Source of the DNA: Diplonema papillatum | Taxonomy: Eukaryota; Euglenozoa; Diplonemea; Diplonemida; Diplonemidae | Length of the DNA stretch: 64,000 bases | Direction of reading: 5' to 3' | Assembly: GCA_030068145.1 (NCBI GenBank) | Contig: JAPJBO010001042.1 | Span: 1-64,000, forward strand | Shown here: positions 10,014 to 22,190 of the stretch, in pieces | Numbering within the stretch: the first letter of the stretch is position 1 | Layout of the letters: the number at the start of each line of letters is the position of its first letter | Translations under genes and position numbers: made by a program | Notes under the pieces: generated by a model | Told to the model about the DNA's origin: nothing | The model's input: only the letters and a program-made list of their open reading frames with translations | The model's database searches: none

Positions 10014-10176
10014 CACGGTGGAGTCCAGCCTCAGAAGCTGGAGTTAGAAAAGCAGGCGTCGCACCCGCTTTTCGGGTCTGGATTTACACGCGTTTTGGTT
10101 GCAGCACACCCGCTTTTCAGGTGTGGCTCGCGAGCAACCTATTTGACTCCAACTTCTGAGGCTGGACCTCACCGTG
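10014..10176. mobile_element. MITE family E
   Basis: The left end (CACGGTGGAGTCCAGCCTCA, then GAAGCTGGAGTTA) and the reverse complement of the right end (CACGGTGAGGTCCAGCCTCA, then GAAGTTGGAGTCA) match over about 35 bp. The interior has tandem CACCCGCTTTTC.GGT blocks. It is short, palindromic and non-coding. Related or broken pieces lie at 4051-4177, 22385-22450, 23240-23290 and 23680-23735. Confidence 0.75.
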
Positions 10177-11510
10177 TGTGCTTCAGGATTCTCTCTTTTT
10201 TTTTTTTTTTTTCGTTGTTCGAGCGATTTTCGGTCCGTCAGTTGCCGTGTGACGCGTGTTTTTTGTTGACTGAGCTCACGGGTAGTTGGTAGTTGTTTCC
10301 TTTCGGCGGGGTTTCTCTGCCGACGGCAGTTGCTTGGTTTGTTATATTTTCTTTTCCTGCATCTGGTGCCTTTTCTTTTTTGGCCGCTTGTTTATGTGTG
10401 GGGCACGCAGCTGCATTCGCATTTCTCGCAGGTGACGGTACCGTGACTATTCCACAACGCATTCAGAAACTACACAACGAACAAAAAGGAACATTTCCGG
10501 AGTTGGAACTTGCACTAATAAACGAAGCAACGGAGCGATTGACATCACCTCTTCCTTGATGGCTTTCGAGTATGCGGAAGGTCGTTCCTACTCACTCTAA
10601 TCAGCATCTCCAACCGCGAACGTACGTCCGCGGAATGAAGGACTGCCATTGAGATAATCGAGGGGGCCATGCTAGGAGAGGACTGCCAATGAACGAAACA
10701 ATGGGCGATCTTCATGAGCGGAGCAGTGATCAGGTAAAATATTATGGTTCCCCCGCGCGAATAAAGAGTAACCTCGGGAGGGGTTCCTGGACTGGCACAT
10801 TGTACTCGTTGATTCCGGTTAACCTGTTCAGAGTTGAAGTTCACTTGAAATTCCGGGGTCCGGGTGACCATTGTCGTAAAGGCTTCAACGTATCGTATAC
10901 TAGTGCGTATCTTATCTGTTTTCGTGCAACCGTTGCTTCTTCAGTACAAGCTGTACTACTAATAATAACAAAAGATGGGGGTCAGGGCGGGTTGTCGTTG
11001 TTTGCAGCAGTCGATACCGTTGTCATCCACCCCACTGTCCGCGGAAGTTGCTTTCCACCCTTTTTTGTACCAGCTCGGGCCTTCCCTTAAGCCCCTCGTC
11101 CTTTTTCTTGGAGGATACCCGAACCGGCAGGTTGTTAAGACAGACATGGAGACGCAGTCGTCTGCTCGTCTGCAAGCACAGCAAGGCTTGCCATACCTGA
11201 ATGACCAGAATTTCCTCCGCTGTTTTCCGTAACGGGAGTATGTGATTCATTCCGAGGCAGGATTTCTCTGCCGGAGGAAGCTTGGGTTGTGGTATTGCTC
11301 CATTCCCCTCCGACAAGTTTTCCAAGGGTTTATGCAGGACTTCTCCGGTTGTGCTTGGTGGTTGCCTCGTCACCAGGAGCCTCCATCCACAAGCCGCCGA
11401 GCGTACAGCTTTGCGCATAGTAGGCGCGAGTGGTGGGTGCGCATGGTATGTATCATTGGGAACAAGAGCATTGGACAGCTCACACGAACAGAGCGAGATA
11501 GTAGTGCCAA
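10177..11510. other. Intergenic, dispersed repeat pieces only
   Basis: A T run lies at 10195-10213, motif D at 10815-10870, and short blocks shared with 49370-49590 (ACATTTCCGGAGTTG, GTGCAACCGTT, GTACAAGCTGTACTACTAAT) at about 10490 and 10925. An 88-codon frame at 10293-10559 is hydrophobic at its start, but nothing else supports a gene. Confidence 0.4.
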
Positions 11511-11800
11511 AAAACACTCGACGTAGCTGCTTTGACTCCGAATGGAAAGGAGGAAATAGAGAGGTAGAGGGCAAATACAATACAAACACAATCTGATTTG
11601 CTCTTCGCTTACACCACCGTGTGTTGGTTTCTCACTCAGGAGTTTTGACCTGTTGTGTTTGTGTGAATTGTCGTGTAGGGGTAGACCCGCATGACCTCAC
11701 GTCCGTTAACCACGTGGGTCGGCCGGCAGTTACAGCACTTGGGATCCCTTCGGTTCTTTGTCTGGCAGCATCGTCGAGCATTTCCTTCCAAACTGGCGAC
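11511..11800 (+). mobile_element. MITE family B
   Basis: This copy has the same ends and interior as the copy at 4824-5093, plus the block CCGTGTGTTGGTTTCTCACT that the first copy lacks. It is non-coding. Confidence 0.7.
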
Positions 11801-12152
11801 TGACTGCCCAGTCTGAGAACAAGAAATCTATAAAAAAATAGATAAAAAATCTACGACGGTACAGAGGTACCGGGCATTGTACGTGTGGATGATTGTAGTC
11901 CTTCAGTCAGCGTCCCAAAGCAGCTGGTTCGCAACAGCGCAGCTCTCGTGCACACCGCAGTAAGACAAGGAGGGCGCAACCAGGGTTTCTTGAACCCGCG
12001 CGTCCTTCCATTTCTCCACATTGCAGTGTGCAACGGACCACCTAGCTTCTGGTCGATGGTCGAGGGTCACGGTCAGAACTTGATGCGAAACTGATGGTGC
12101 AAAATAAACGGGGAAGGCCGGTGAATATTTACGGTGCTGGCTATTTATGGTG
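11801..12152. other. Intergenic, nothing recognised
   Basis: No gene or repeat family is apparent. Confidence 0.35.
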
Positions 12153-12490
12153 CGGATAAGCGACGGGCAATAGCCTTGTATAAGGGTACCGGGATAAGGA
12201 ACGGGCAATAGCCTTGTATAAGGGTACCGGGATAAGGAACGGGCAATAGCCTTGTATAAGGGTACCGGGATAAGGAACGGGCAATAGCCTTGTATAAGGG
12301 TACCGGGATAAGGAACGGGCAATAGCCTTGTATAAGGGTACCGGGATAAGGAACGGGCAATAGCCTTGTAAAAGCGTACCGGGATAAGCAACGGGCAACA
12401 GCCTTGTATAAGCGTACCGGGATAAGCAACGGGCAACAGCCTTGTATAAGCGTACCGGGATAAGCAACGGGCAATAGCCTTGTATGAGGG
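12153..12490. repeat. 39-bp tandem array, about 8.7 copies
   Basis: The unit GGGCAATAGCCTTGTATAAG plus GGTACCGGGATAAGGAAC is repeated with very few changes. Two sequence variants are grouped, with GGAAC units on the left and GCAAC units on the right. Because 39 is a multiple of three, all minus-strand frames stay open as a 13-residue repeat (LIPVPLYKAIARS in one frame). Nothing else suggests translation. Confidence 0.85.
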
Positions 12491-12577
12491 TACGCTCGAA
12501 CAGTACCGTGTTCGGAAATCAAAAGACCTTTGGACTTTCCGCTCGACCAAGTTTGGTGGCCCTCGTATTCTTTGTGA

Positions 12578-12820
12578 CATTAGTGGGCCAGCGTTTCCAA
12601 TCGAGTAGCTCGAACCCTAGCTTCAGGTGGATTGCACTGAAGCAGGGTGCAAACGGGTTACGTGTCGAGTCAATAAGCCCGAGCAAGGACTGCACTGCAG
12701 CGGCTGTGACACGACAAGGTATTAACCTTTCTGCGATCTTCGATCTTCAACGACAAAAAAAAAAGACTTTGCTACACACCAGCAGCCGTTAACCTCAGCA
12801 GCAAAGGGTTAATGCAGACA
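12578..12820 (+). repeat. Dispersed repeat P, copy 1
   Basis: The sequence starting GTGGGCCAGCGTTTCCAATC and running through TGACACGACAAGGTATTAAC and TGCTACACACCAGCAG matches 13747-13916 plus 14168-14240. This copy is uninterrupted and serves as the empty-site reference for the insertion in copy 2. Confidence 0.7.
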
Positions 12821-13746
12821 CTTTCTCCCGCTTCTTCTCTCCTGAAACCGGCTGATTGAAACAAAACGTGTGAGACGGCACTCGCATTCCACCACGGCCA
12901 GCCGCCTGGTCCTTTCTTGGGCAGGTTTCATCCAAGATGCGAGAGACGCTGAGGCTGGGCTTTTGTTTTTTGTCTTTGCGACGAAAACCCGGATGTGGCG
13001 TACAGAATGGTGCTCTTCGATCTTTTACTTGGTTGTGTGAGTGAAGTCTTTTTCCTTTTTGCCAAACTATGGTTCGGGGAAGCCATCGCAATAGACTTAG
13101 CTGCATGTTCTTTCACCACAGCAACAAAACTCCCGTCTTGTCACGAAAGTGGCGATTGCGCACAGACTTGCTTTTACTTCCCCTCCAGCGACCGAGAGAC
13201 ATGGTTGATCAGAATAGAAACGTACGACGCAGTGTGGAAAAGGAGAAAAGAGAAGTAGCGTGCACAAATGCTGCGGGGAACGCGTTCGTGTGGCCGTAAT
13301 AATATCGGTTATTCTGGACGCTTGAGAATCCGGGGTTTTAAAGTCTCGGGGTAACCGTCGTCGAGAGGGTTCTTATGTAGTTTAGTAAGTGCAGTTATTA
13401 CAGTCTCACTGCAGGAATGCTGCTGCCGTCAAGCCACCCAAGAACCAGGTGGTTGGGGGGGGGTGTCGTTGGACGGGAAGAAAAAGTGACCTTGTCCAGA
13501 CAAGCTTATTTCCGTAAGTCCCCTGGACGGGTATTTTCATCTTGCCCCTACGCAATGTAAGTGCTAGGTTTACCCTAGATGGTTTGATTCCTCTTCGTTC
13601 TTTCTTGCAGTCATTTCACCAAGAAGTATCCCGCAGACTATACGTCAGCGAACACGAGGCGCAGACAGACCAGTAAGCAGAATTCGGACGATGACGGCAA
13701 ACGAGTTGCCTGCACACAATTCGCAACGCGTGTACGATAGCCATCA
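12821..13746. other. Intergenic with one motif D copy
   Basis: Motif D lies at about 13315-13380. The remainder shows no gene or repeat family that I can support. Confidence 0.4.
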
Positions 13747-13907
13747 GTGGGCCAGCGTTTCCAATCGAGTAGCTCAAACCACTTGGCCTCAGGTGACTTG
13801 GATTGCAGTGCGGCAGGGTGCAAACGGGTTCCGTGTCGAGTCAACAAGACTGCACTAGCGGCTGTGACACGACAAGGTATTAACCTTTCTGCAATCTTAA
13901 ACGGCAA

Positions 13908-13938
<31 letters not shown>

Positions 13939-14240
13939 CGAGTTAGAGTGCAGGGACCATCTCTCCGGGGAGTTTCCGGTCTCCTCACTTCTCTTCGCAC
14001 TGCTACGGCGGGCGTAAGTCGCTCCGGAGGCGCGCTGCAGGTTGCGGCTCTGCTACAGTGAGTGGCGGCACCGGAGTTGGTGCTGCAGCGGGCGCTCTGG
14101 CCGGCGGGCGAGCTCGTCTCGCGGGGGATCGCCGCCTTGTAACGCTGCGGGCCCTCTTCTTCCTCACGGCAAAAAGAAAGATGTTGCTACACACCAGCAG
14201 CTGTGCAACTCAACCTCAGCAGAGGGTTAATACAGACACT
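13747..14240 (+). repeat. Dispersed repeat P, copy 2, split by an insertion
   Basis: Its two halves (13747-13916 and 14168-14240) are contiguous in copy 1. The split falls in the A-rich block and is filled by the element at 13917-14167. Confidence 0.7.
13917..14167 (-). mobile_element. SINE-like insertion with (TC)n tail
   Basis: Flanking copies of ACGGCAAAAAGAAAGA (about 13901-13916 and 14167-14182) form a 14-16-bp target duplication. The insert is about 250 bp and GC-rich, and on its own sense (minus) strand ends in CTGCACTCTAACTCG followed by a (TC)n run. The same 3' end and TC tail occur at 42895-42945 (+), and part of it at 15870-15905 (-). It has no coding capacity. Confidence 0.65.
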
Positions 14241-14262
14241 AGCTCCGTTTCTAAAAACGGGA

Positions 14263-14475
14263 AGTACTCGAGGGGCTGCCTTGTGCTTACTTTGAAGGAG
14301 GCTAGAGGGGGAGAAACAATACAACTACAAAATGGGTCTTTCTTGTTGAACGCTTACGCCCGCCACTGAACCCAGATTCACCTGTGTTTCGTGTGGGCTG
14401 CAGCACATTTACCTCCTTTGATCTTTTGCAGCTGGCAGCCTCCTCAAGTATTTCCTACAAAGCAGGTGCTTATAC
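14263..14475 (+). mobile_element. MITE family C
   Basis: The left end reads GTACTCGAGGGGCTGCC, and the right end in reverse complement contains ATACTTGAGGAGGCTGCC. The interior includes GAGAAACAATACAAC, GAACGCTTACGCCC and CCTCCTTTGATCTTTTGC. Other copies are at 17602, 28648 (-), 32939 (-), 34557 and, diverged, 21179 (-). The ends and layout are those of family B, so the two families are related. It is non-coding. Confidence 0.7.
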
Positions 14476-14987
14476 AAAAAACGGCAGCTGATCGTTGACC
14501 GGCGTGTAGTATCTATCGGCGGCTATGTGTTGTGGCCGCTCGTTTCGCAGCCTCGGGAAAATACCCTACTGACCACGTACGCTTCAGCGGTCAGATCCTA
14601 CATTCTTTTTAGAGTTACGGGATCTTAGGGTCTCCAGGGGTGACCTTTGTTAAATGACACAGTGTGTTAGCACCGGGATATTGTCAACGTGTTACTAGAC
14701 CTCTGTCCAACACCTAAAGAGTGGAACTTGGAACAAAGGTCTCCAGGGGTGACCTTGGTGGGGGGCGGTGCGCCAGACTCCAGCGCCGGGTAGACATTTA
14801 AGCACCAGACCAGACAGATATATATTCAGCTTCGGTCGGATCCGAGAGACGTTCGTAGCGGGTCCACAGACTCAAGCTCCGGGCAGATACAATTCAGCTC
14901 CACTTCAATCAAATTGGCTGTGGGATAGAGCTTGGGAGAGGGAAGCTCGTTCTTGGCAACAAGTTCAGCGCCCGAATCCAAGCAATG
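14476..14987. other. Intergenic with a motif D copy
   Basis: Motif D lies near 14600-14650, and its right half (TCTCCAGGGGTGACCTT) is repeated at 14740. No gene is seen. Confidence 0.4.
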
Positions 14988-15054
14988 TTTCTCAGCTAGA
15001 GGAAGCAAAAGTCGTAACAAGGTTGCTGTAGGTGAACCTGCAGCAGGATCATTA
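14988..15054 (+). rRNA. SSU rRNA 3'-terminal fragment (non-functional)
   Basis: The block CTAGAGGAAGCAAAAGTCG, TAACAAGGTTGCTGTAGGTG, AACCTGCAGCAGGATCATTA is the conserved 3' end of eukaryotic small-subunit rRNA. The final stem uses GCTG/CAGC pairing as in kinetoplastids, rather than the common TTCCG/CGGAA form. The rest of the gene is absent upstream, so this is an isolated fragment. Confidence 0.85.
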
Positions 15055-16372
15055 CCAAAGATTTCAATTCTGAATGGAATGAGGAAACGACTTTCAAACA
15101 GATTGGAAACCGAGGATTCAAACATGGTCATCCGAGTGGTGTTCGCTTCGTCTGTTCAGCTTCCTTCCAGATTCGATACATGGTAGCTCCATACCGATCC
15201 GTTGCAACTTTGAACAAATGCGAGGCAGATACGTTTAAGCGGTCAGTCAAACGCGAGAGATGTTCGCTTCGGTCGGTTCAGTCCAGCGCGCAGAAAGCCT
15301 TCTGGGCACTACGGGTCAAACCCGAGAGTTTTACGACTCCAAAACGGTCAACCTACTCGAACTTTTGGAATACCGTAATTGGATTAATGTTGAACCGGGT
15401 AAAACCTGGGGCATCCAGGCTCCCATTTTGGGGGGGTGTCCCAGGCTTTACCCGGACAGGCTTTTTTTTTAGTACTAACAATCTTGTGGGTTGCGTCAGC
15501 CAGATTCGATACGCAGGCGTTCCTGACAGATAAAATGACAGCTTCGGTCAAATGCGAGGCAGAAAGATGAGCCAATTCACCCCTGCCCGATCGAATGTTG
15601 TCGAGCCTTAGAGAGAATACAATCGAGTTCAGAAGAGTTGAATCGCCGCGTAATCGTTTGGGTTAGAATGCAAAAAAATCTGTGGCGATAATCTGCATCA
15701 TCCGCGCAATCGAGTGTAATCGAGCTCTAGTCGCGGTCAGGGGGGGTAGGTGAAATGGCTCGAGATACGTTTCAGTTCCCGTCAGATCCGATACATTTTG
15801 CTCCGATCAGATCCAATACATGCCAGCTGAGGTTTCAGCTACATTGCAGCTCCGGCCGATGCACAGGACGAGCTAAAGTGCAGGCCATCTCTCCGGGGAC
15901 TATTTCCCGGAAGGATCCAGTGCTCGTGAGTCGGTTCGGAAATGCGCTGCGGCAACCTCAGCTTCGATTGAACGGAGGGTGGGCAGTTACTATGCAGCGT
16001 GAGCACCGAGCTCTTCCTGGGAACCCAGCCGAGATGCGGGAGTTTTCGTCTTCTTTTATTTAGCGTGCGTGGGCGCCTTGTCTTTCGACCGTACTTTAGG
16101 ATATCTTTCACCACAATCAGACGCTCACAGACTCCTGTGTGGCGTCTCCACTACAACAATAATATGGAAGGGTGGGTTGGATTTTGTCTCACGTTTCTAC
16201 GTGGCCAGAAGAGGAAGAAAGAGGGAGTGACAGAGAGGGAGCGAGCGAGAGTGACGATCTACAGTGCCGAGGGGACCATATCGCTCCCCGAGGGAAGTAC
16301 TGGCCGAACAGTGCGCCCACAATGTGGTCAGAATAGCCGCAATACATTGGCTGTTGTGGCTAAATTAATTTA
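15055..16372. other. Intergenic, small dispersed repeats
   Basis: Short related phrases recur, such as GTCAAACCCGAGAGTTTTAC (also near 20328) and GATCCGATACAT. A SINE-tail fragment (GTGCAGGCCATCTCTCCGGG) lies at 15880. No protein family is recognised. Confidence 0.4.
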
Positions 16373-16674
16373 CATAAGCGCCAGCTTGAAAGGCAATGCT
16401 CGACGATGCTGCCCGACAAAGAACAGAAGGGATTCCCAAGTGCTGTAGCTACCGACCCGTTTTGACGTGTGAACGGGCGTGAGGCCATGCGGGTCTACCC
16501 CAACACGACAAATTACACAAACACAACAGGTCAAAGTCCTGAGTGAGAAAACAACACACAACACACGGTGGTGTAAGCGAAGAACAAATCAGATTGTGTT
16601 TGTATTGGATTTGCCCCTTACCTCTATATTTCCTCCCTTCCATTCGGAGTCGAAGCAGCTACGTCGAGTATTTT
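16373..16674 (-). mobile_element. MITE family B
   Basis: This is a full reverse-strand copy with ATAAGCGCCAGCTTGAAAGG at its left and CTACGTCGAGTATTTTC at its right. It shares the interior with the copies at 4824 and 11511. Confidence 0.7.
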
Positions 16675-17601
16675 CTCCCCCATGACCCAGGGAAATTGGG
16701 GTCCAGTGTCGGGAAAAAACCTCGTGTCGGCGGAATCGATTTCAGCCCTTGGCATTGAGTACTGCCCATTTTCAATGGGCTGCAAAGGAGAAAGATTGTA
16801 GTCACAATAGCCACGTATGTATTGTGGGCAAATGTTGTGGCTATATTCTGACCACACTGTGGGAAAGTTGTGGGTGCACAGTACTGGTTTCGTTTGTGTT
16901 ACCGTCGATCCCGAAGGACGATCAGTTTGGTGTCTTGCGACCTTCGTTTGTTTGGCAAGGAGTTTTGGTGACGTGCTTCAGTTAGAGAAAGGATATAAGA
17001 AATTAAGATGCCAAAATCAGTTTGCTCGCTCTCTTACCGGGTGCACAATTCACTTCTCAACCAGTTTGCCCACTCTGCGGCTTTGTCTTCCGACTCTTGC
17101 ACTCGTATCCGCTCGCAAACGCTCTTCATTGCAGCTGTCTTCCGACTCTTGCACTCATCAAGTCTTCTTCGAAGAAGGTGCTGCATAGAAAACTCTTATC
17201 GATGAAATTTTCCCCTCGACGAACTTCGTAAGTTTGCCGAGACGTATGTGAGAGATAGTCACAGGCAAAAGTTAGAATGAAAATTCGCTTTTTTTTGAGA
17301 ATCCAAGTCCCCGGGTGACCATCGTCGAAGTTCCAGTACGATATCGTATGTGAATTTAGGTATGCCTATTTAACCTATTCCGACGGGGCACCTACAGACT
17401 TTCTAGAGTGAAGGGTTTTCTGTGACAGGGTCGGCATAGCATCCCCACTGCCTACATTGGGCCGATTGGCTTACCGTCATGGGTGACAATTTTTTGGCCT
17501 CCGAGAGCGGGAATGGAAAGATACGAATCGTTCCATTCCATATTTTTAGAGTTAAAGTTTTTATGGAATCTTTTGGAGCATTCCGCCGATAAGCATCAGA
17601 G
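16675..17601. other. Intergenic with a motif D copy
   Basis: Motif D lies at 17276-17330. A short tandem block (TTCCGACTCTTGCACTC, twice) lies at 17085-17160. No gene is supported. Confidence 0.4.
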
Positions 17602-18010
17602 AAATACTCGAGGGGCTGCCTTGTGCTTACTTCGAAGGAGGCTAGAGGGGGAGAAACAATACAACTATAAAAAGGGGTCTTTTTTGTTGAACGCTTACGC
17701 ACAAAGCGCCCAGAAGGCGCCTCAGCCCCGCCTCCGTCCCCTCGACGTCGCGTGCGACCTACCGCCGCGAGTCGACGGTTGTTTGCGGTTGAATGAAAGA
17801 AGGGACGGGACGTCAGTCCCGACCACCCTCTTCACCCAACTCACCGCGCCCGACCTGTCGAGTTGCTTCGGCATTTTTGTTGAGCGCTTACGCCCGCCAC
17901 TGAACCCAGATTCACCTGTGTTTCGTGTGGGCTACAGCACATTTACCTCCTTTGATCTTTTGCAGCTGGCAGCCTCCTCAAGTATTTCCTACACAGCAGG
18001 TGCCTATACA
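17602..18010 (+). mobile_element. MITE family C with a nested insertion
   Basis: The ends and interior match the copy at 14263, but the element is split in the block TTTTTGTTGAACGCTTACGC. That 20-bp block occurs on both sides of the insertion (17681-17700 and 17874-17893, one mismatch). Confidence 0.7.
17701..17893. mobile_element. GC-rich 173-bp insertion with 20-bp target duplication
   Basis: The insert is GC-rich (CGCCTCAGCCCCGCCTCCG near its left end) and unlike its surroundings. It is absent from the other family C copies and flanked by direct repeats of 20 bp. Such a long, non-blunt duplication fits target-primed reverse transcription. It is too short for a coding element, and its source is unknown. 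Confidence 0.6.
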
Positions 18011-18193
18011 AGAAAAGAACCCCGATTCAACCGGATATAATAATTTGTCCGGCTCGTCGGAATAGGGCTAATTTGTGTTAGTGACCGTGCATGTGGTAGG
18101 CGTCTTTGTACTCTCTGCTGCGGTCGACATTCCACATTTCCAACCTTGTGAAGAGGAAGTCTCAGTCGGGACAGATGAAACGGTTCGTCATCA

Positions 18194-18228
18194 CATACGC
18201 GTAGTATGCACAGCATACTACGCGTATG
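18194..18228. other. Perfect hairpin, 16-bp stem and 3-nt loop
   Basis: CATACGCGTAGTATGC, ACA, GCATACTACGCGTATG. No mismatch is present, suggesting recent formation or selection. It is not obviously part of a larger inverted-repeat element. Confidence 0.7.
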
Positions 18229-18684
18229 CGATGTGGTACCACAAGACAATATGCAGGAGTATCTGACGGCCACGTTTCAGCCCAAGCCTAGCCGCGGGTG
18301 TGCAGTAGCAGCGGAATTGGCAGCTAGCTTCTGGCCTCATCGCACTCGATCTCGGCTTGGGTCATCGAGTTCATTCTTCATCGGAAAGGGAAGGAAGGAG
18401 AGAAGTCTGACAGAAGCCTGACAACTCCAGTCTCAGAAGACCCACCCTCAACCCACCCGAATTTTCCTGTTGTAGGCTCGGGTAGTGTGTTCATCCTGCC
18501 ATGCGCTTTGCTCCAGTTCCTACCGTGTACTAAAGTAGCTCCAAGTCGCGGTTCGCTCATACACGTAACAAATAAACGAGACGTGTTTTTTGTGTTTCTC
18601 CTTTTTCTTGCGATCCATCGGGAATTCCATTTTTTGTGCGGTCGACGATTTACGTCGTTCTGATGTCTGACGACTTTTTCTTTT
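18229..18684. other. Intergenic, nothing recognised
   Basis: Only chance frames and a pyrimidine-rich stretch near 18595-18610 are seen. Confidence 0.35.
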
Positions 18685-18999
18685 TTCTGCGATCCATATT
18701 ATAGGTACCAGGGAAAGCCTGCTACACGGGAGCCAAGCTTCACAAGTTCGGCGGTACTGCAGAGCCACGGGCCTACGGGTCGAGTGGCTACCGATTTCCT
18801 AAACTAAAGTATCAAGGCTTGGCGCACCTTGGGGCTTGGCGCTCGTCGAGAAGGTCAGCCACAGGGCAGAGCGGACGGGGTTGTGGCACTGAGCTGCCTC
18901 CGACTCAAGCTTTGCAAGCTGTGGTTGACCATCACGTTCCTGGACCCAGGAGCGGCCTTGTTTCTTTTTCTTCTTCTTCTTTCTTCTTCTGCGATCCAT
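18685..18999 (+). mobile_element. SINE with TTC-rich tail
   Basis: The body at 18698-18986 begins GGTACCAGGGAAAGCCTGC and ends in repeated TTC. The flanking 13-bp duplication TTCTGCGATCCAT lies at 18685-18697 and 18987-18999. It is closely related to 45947-46238 and to the rearranged copy at 2785-3131. No tRNA-like A or B box was recognised. The 3' tail suggests mobilisation by a LINE that recognises a TTC-type end. Confidence 0.8.
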
Positions 19000-21178
<2,179 letters not shown>

Positions 21179-21345
21179 AAGCACCTGCTTTGTAGGAGAT
21201 ACTTGAGGAGGCTGCCCGTCGCGAATTATCAAAGAGTGTGGTACTCATCGGCATGCCGATGACTCCCCACTATCGCAACAATAATTATTCCTATTTATCA
21301 GCTGGGTTTAGTGGCGGGCGTAAGTGTTCAACAAAAAAGGGCGCC
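21179..21345 (-). mobile_element. Diverged partial MITE family C
   Basis: One end (AGCACCTGCTTTGTAGGAG, then TACTTGAGGAGGCTGCC) and a block near GGGTTTAGTGGCGGGCGTAA are recognisable. The centre differs and the other end is missing. Confidence 0.5.
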
Positions 21346-21436
21346 GGTACCCCCCCTGAAACCGCCTGAAACGTGAGACGACAACGTGGATTCACATCCG
21401 TCTCGTCGTCGATATGCTTGGCTTCTTCCAATTTTC

Positions 21437-21500
21437 TTGAGAGTGAACGTTCGCGTGCAGATCCGGGGTTTAAAGTCTCCGGCTGACTCGTCGAAAGGGT
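21437..21500 (+). repeat. Short dispersed motif D
   Basis: GAGAGTGAACGTTCGCGTG followed by ATCCGGGGTTTAAAGTCTCC matches the other copies over about 60 bp. Confidence 0.55.
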
Positions 21501-21744
21501 ATCGGAATACGACGTGTATTGGCATGTTCTTTTGGTTGGTTCAACTTCCCTTGTGCTGAGCGTTTTTCTTGTCTTATAGTGGCGGTATTGGGTGTTTCTT
21601 TCTTTACCACCAGGGGACTAGCGCGGTTTTATGTTCTCGCCCATCTATCGAGACGTTTCAATCGAATCCGGACAACAAAAGCCTAGGTTTGGTGAACTAC
21701 GGGGGTGGAGGAGACTTTGCAAAAAAAAAAAAAAACGTGCTTGG

Positions 21745-22190
21745 AATGAAGAATAATGTGCTCGACGCCGCACTGGCCCCGTCTGCGCCGTGTTTCGGTC
21801 CTTTAAGCCACGCTGAGCTTCCCTGAGGACACCTGCGTTAATGTGTAACAGATGTGCCGCCCCCAGCCAAACTCCCCACCTGACTGGTGTCTCCAAACGA
21901 GGATTCGCGAGCCGAAGCCCGTTTGTCGCTGATAACGGATAAGCCACGGATCCGAAGACCCTAACCCCACAAGGGAGCAGCTGCCGTCTTCCCATCATTG
22001 AATAAGTAAAGCGACAACAAGAGTAGTGGTATTTCATTGTTGCGGCCTCCCACCTATTCTGCACCTCTCGGACGCATAAGGCGGACCATCATCAGCGCGG
22101 AACCTGAGTGTCTGCAGACAGGATGAGCCGTGTGAGGCAGGCGGCTGTTCGTAGCCACAGCCAGGACCACCCGTGCTATTACTAGAGCAC
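21745..22190 (-). repeat. Dispersed repeat I, split copy
   Basis: Both ends match, in reverse complement, the tandem unit at 55381-55866: GTGCTTGGAATGAAGAATAA near 21745, and TAAGGCGGACCATCATCAGC with TGAGTGTCTGCAGACAGGAT near 22080. The middle (about 21835-22070) is unrelated, so the copy appears to carry an insertion. Confidence 0.55.

Noticed and set aside
11903-12580. A 225-codon minus-strand frame with a 13-residue repeat
   Set aside because: It follows from the 39-bp tandem array; all three minus frames are open there.
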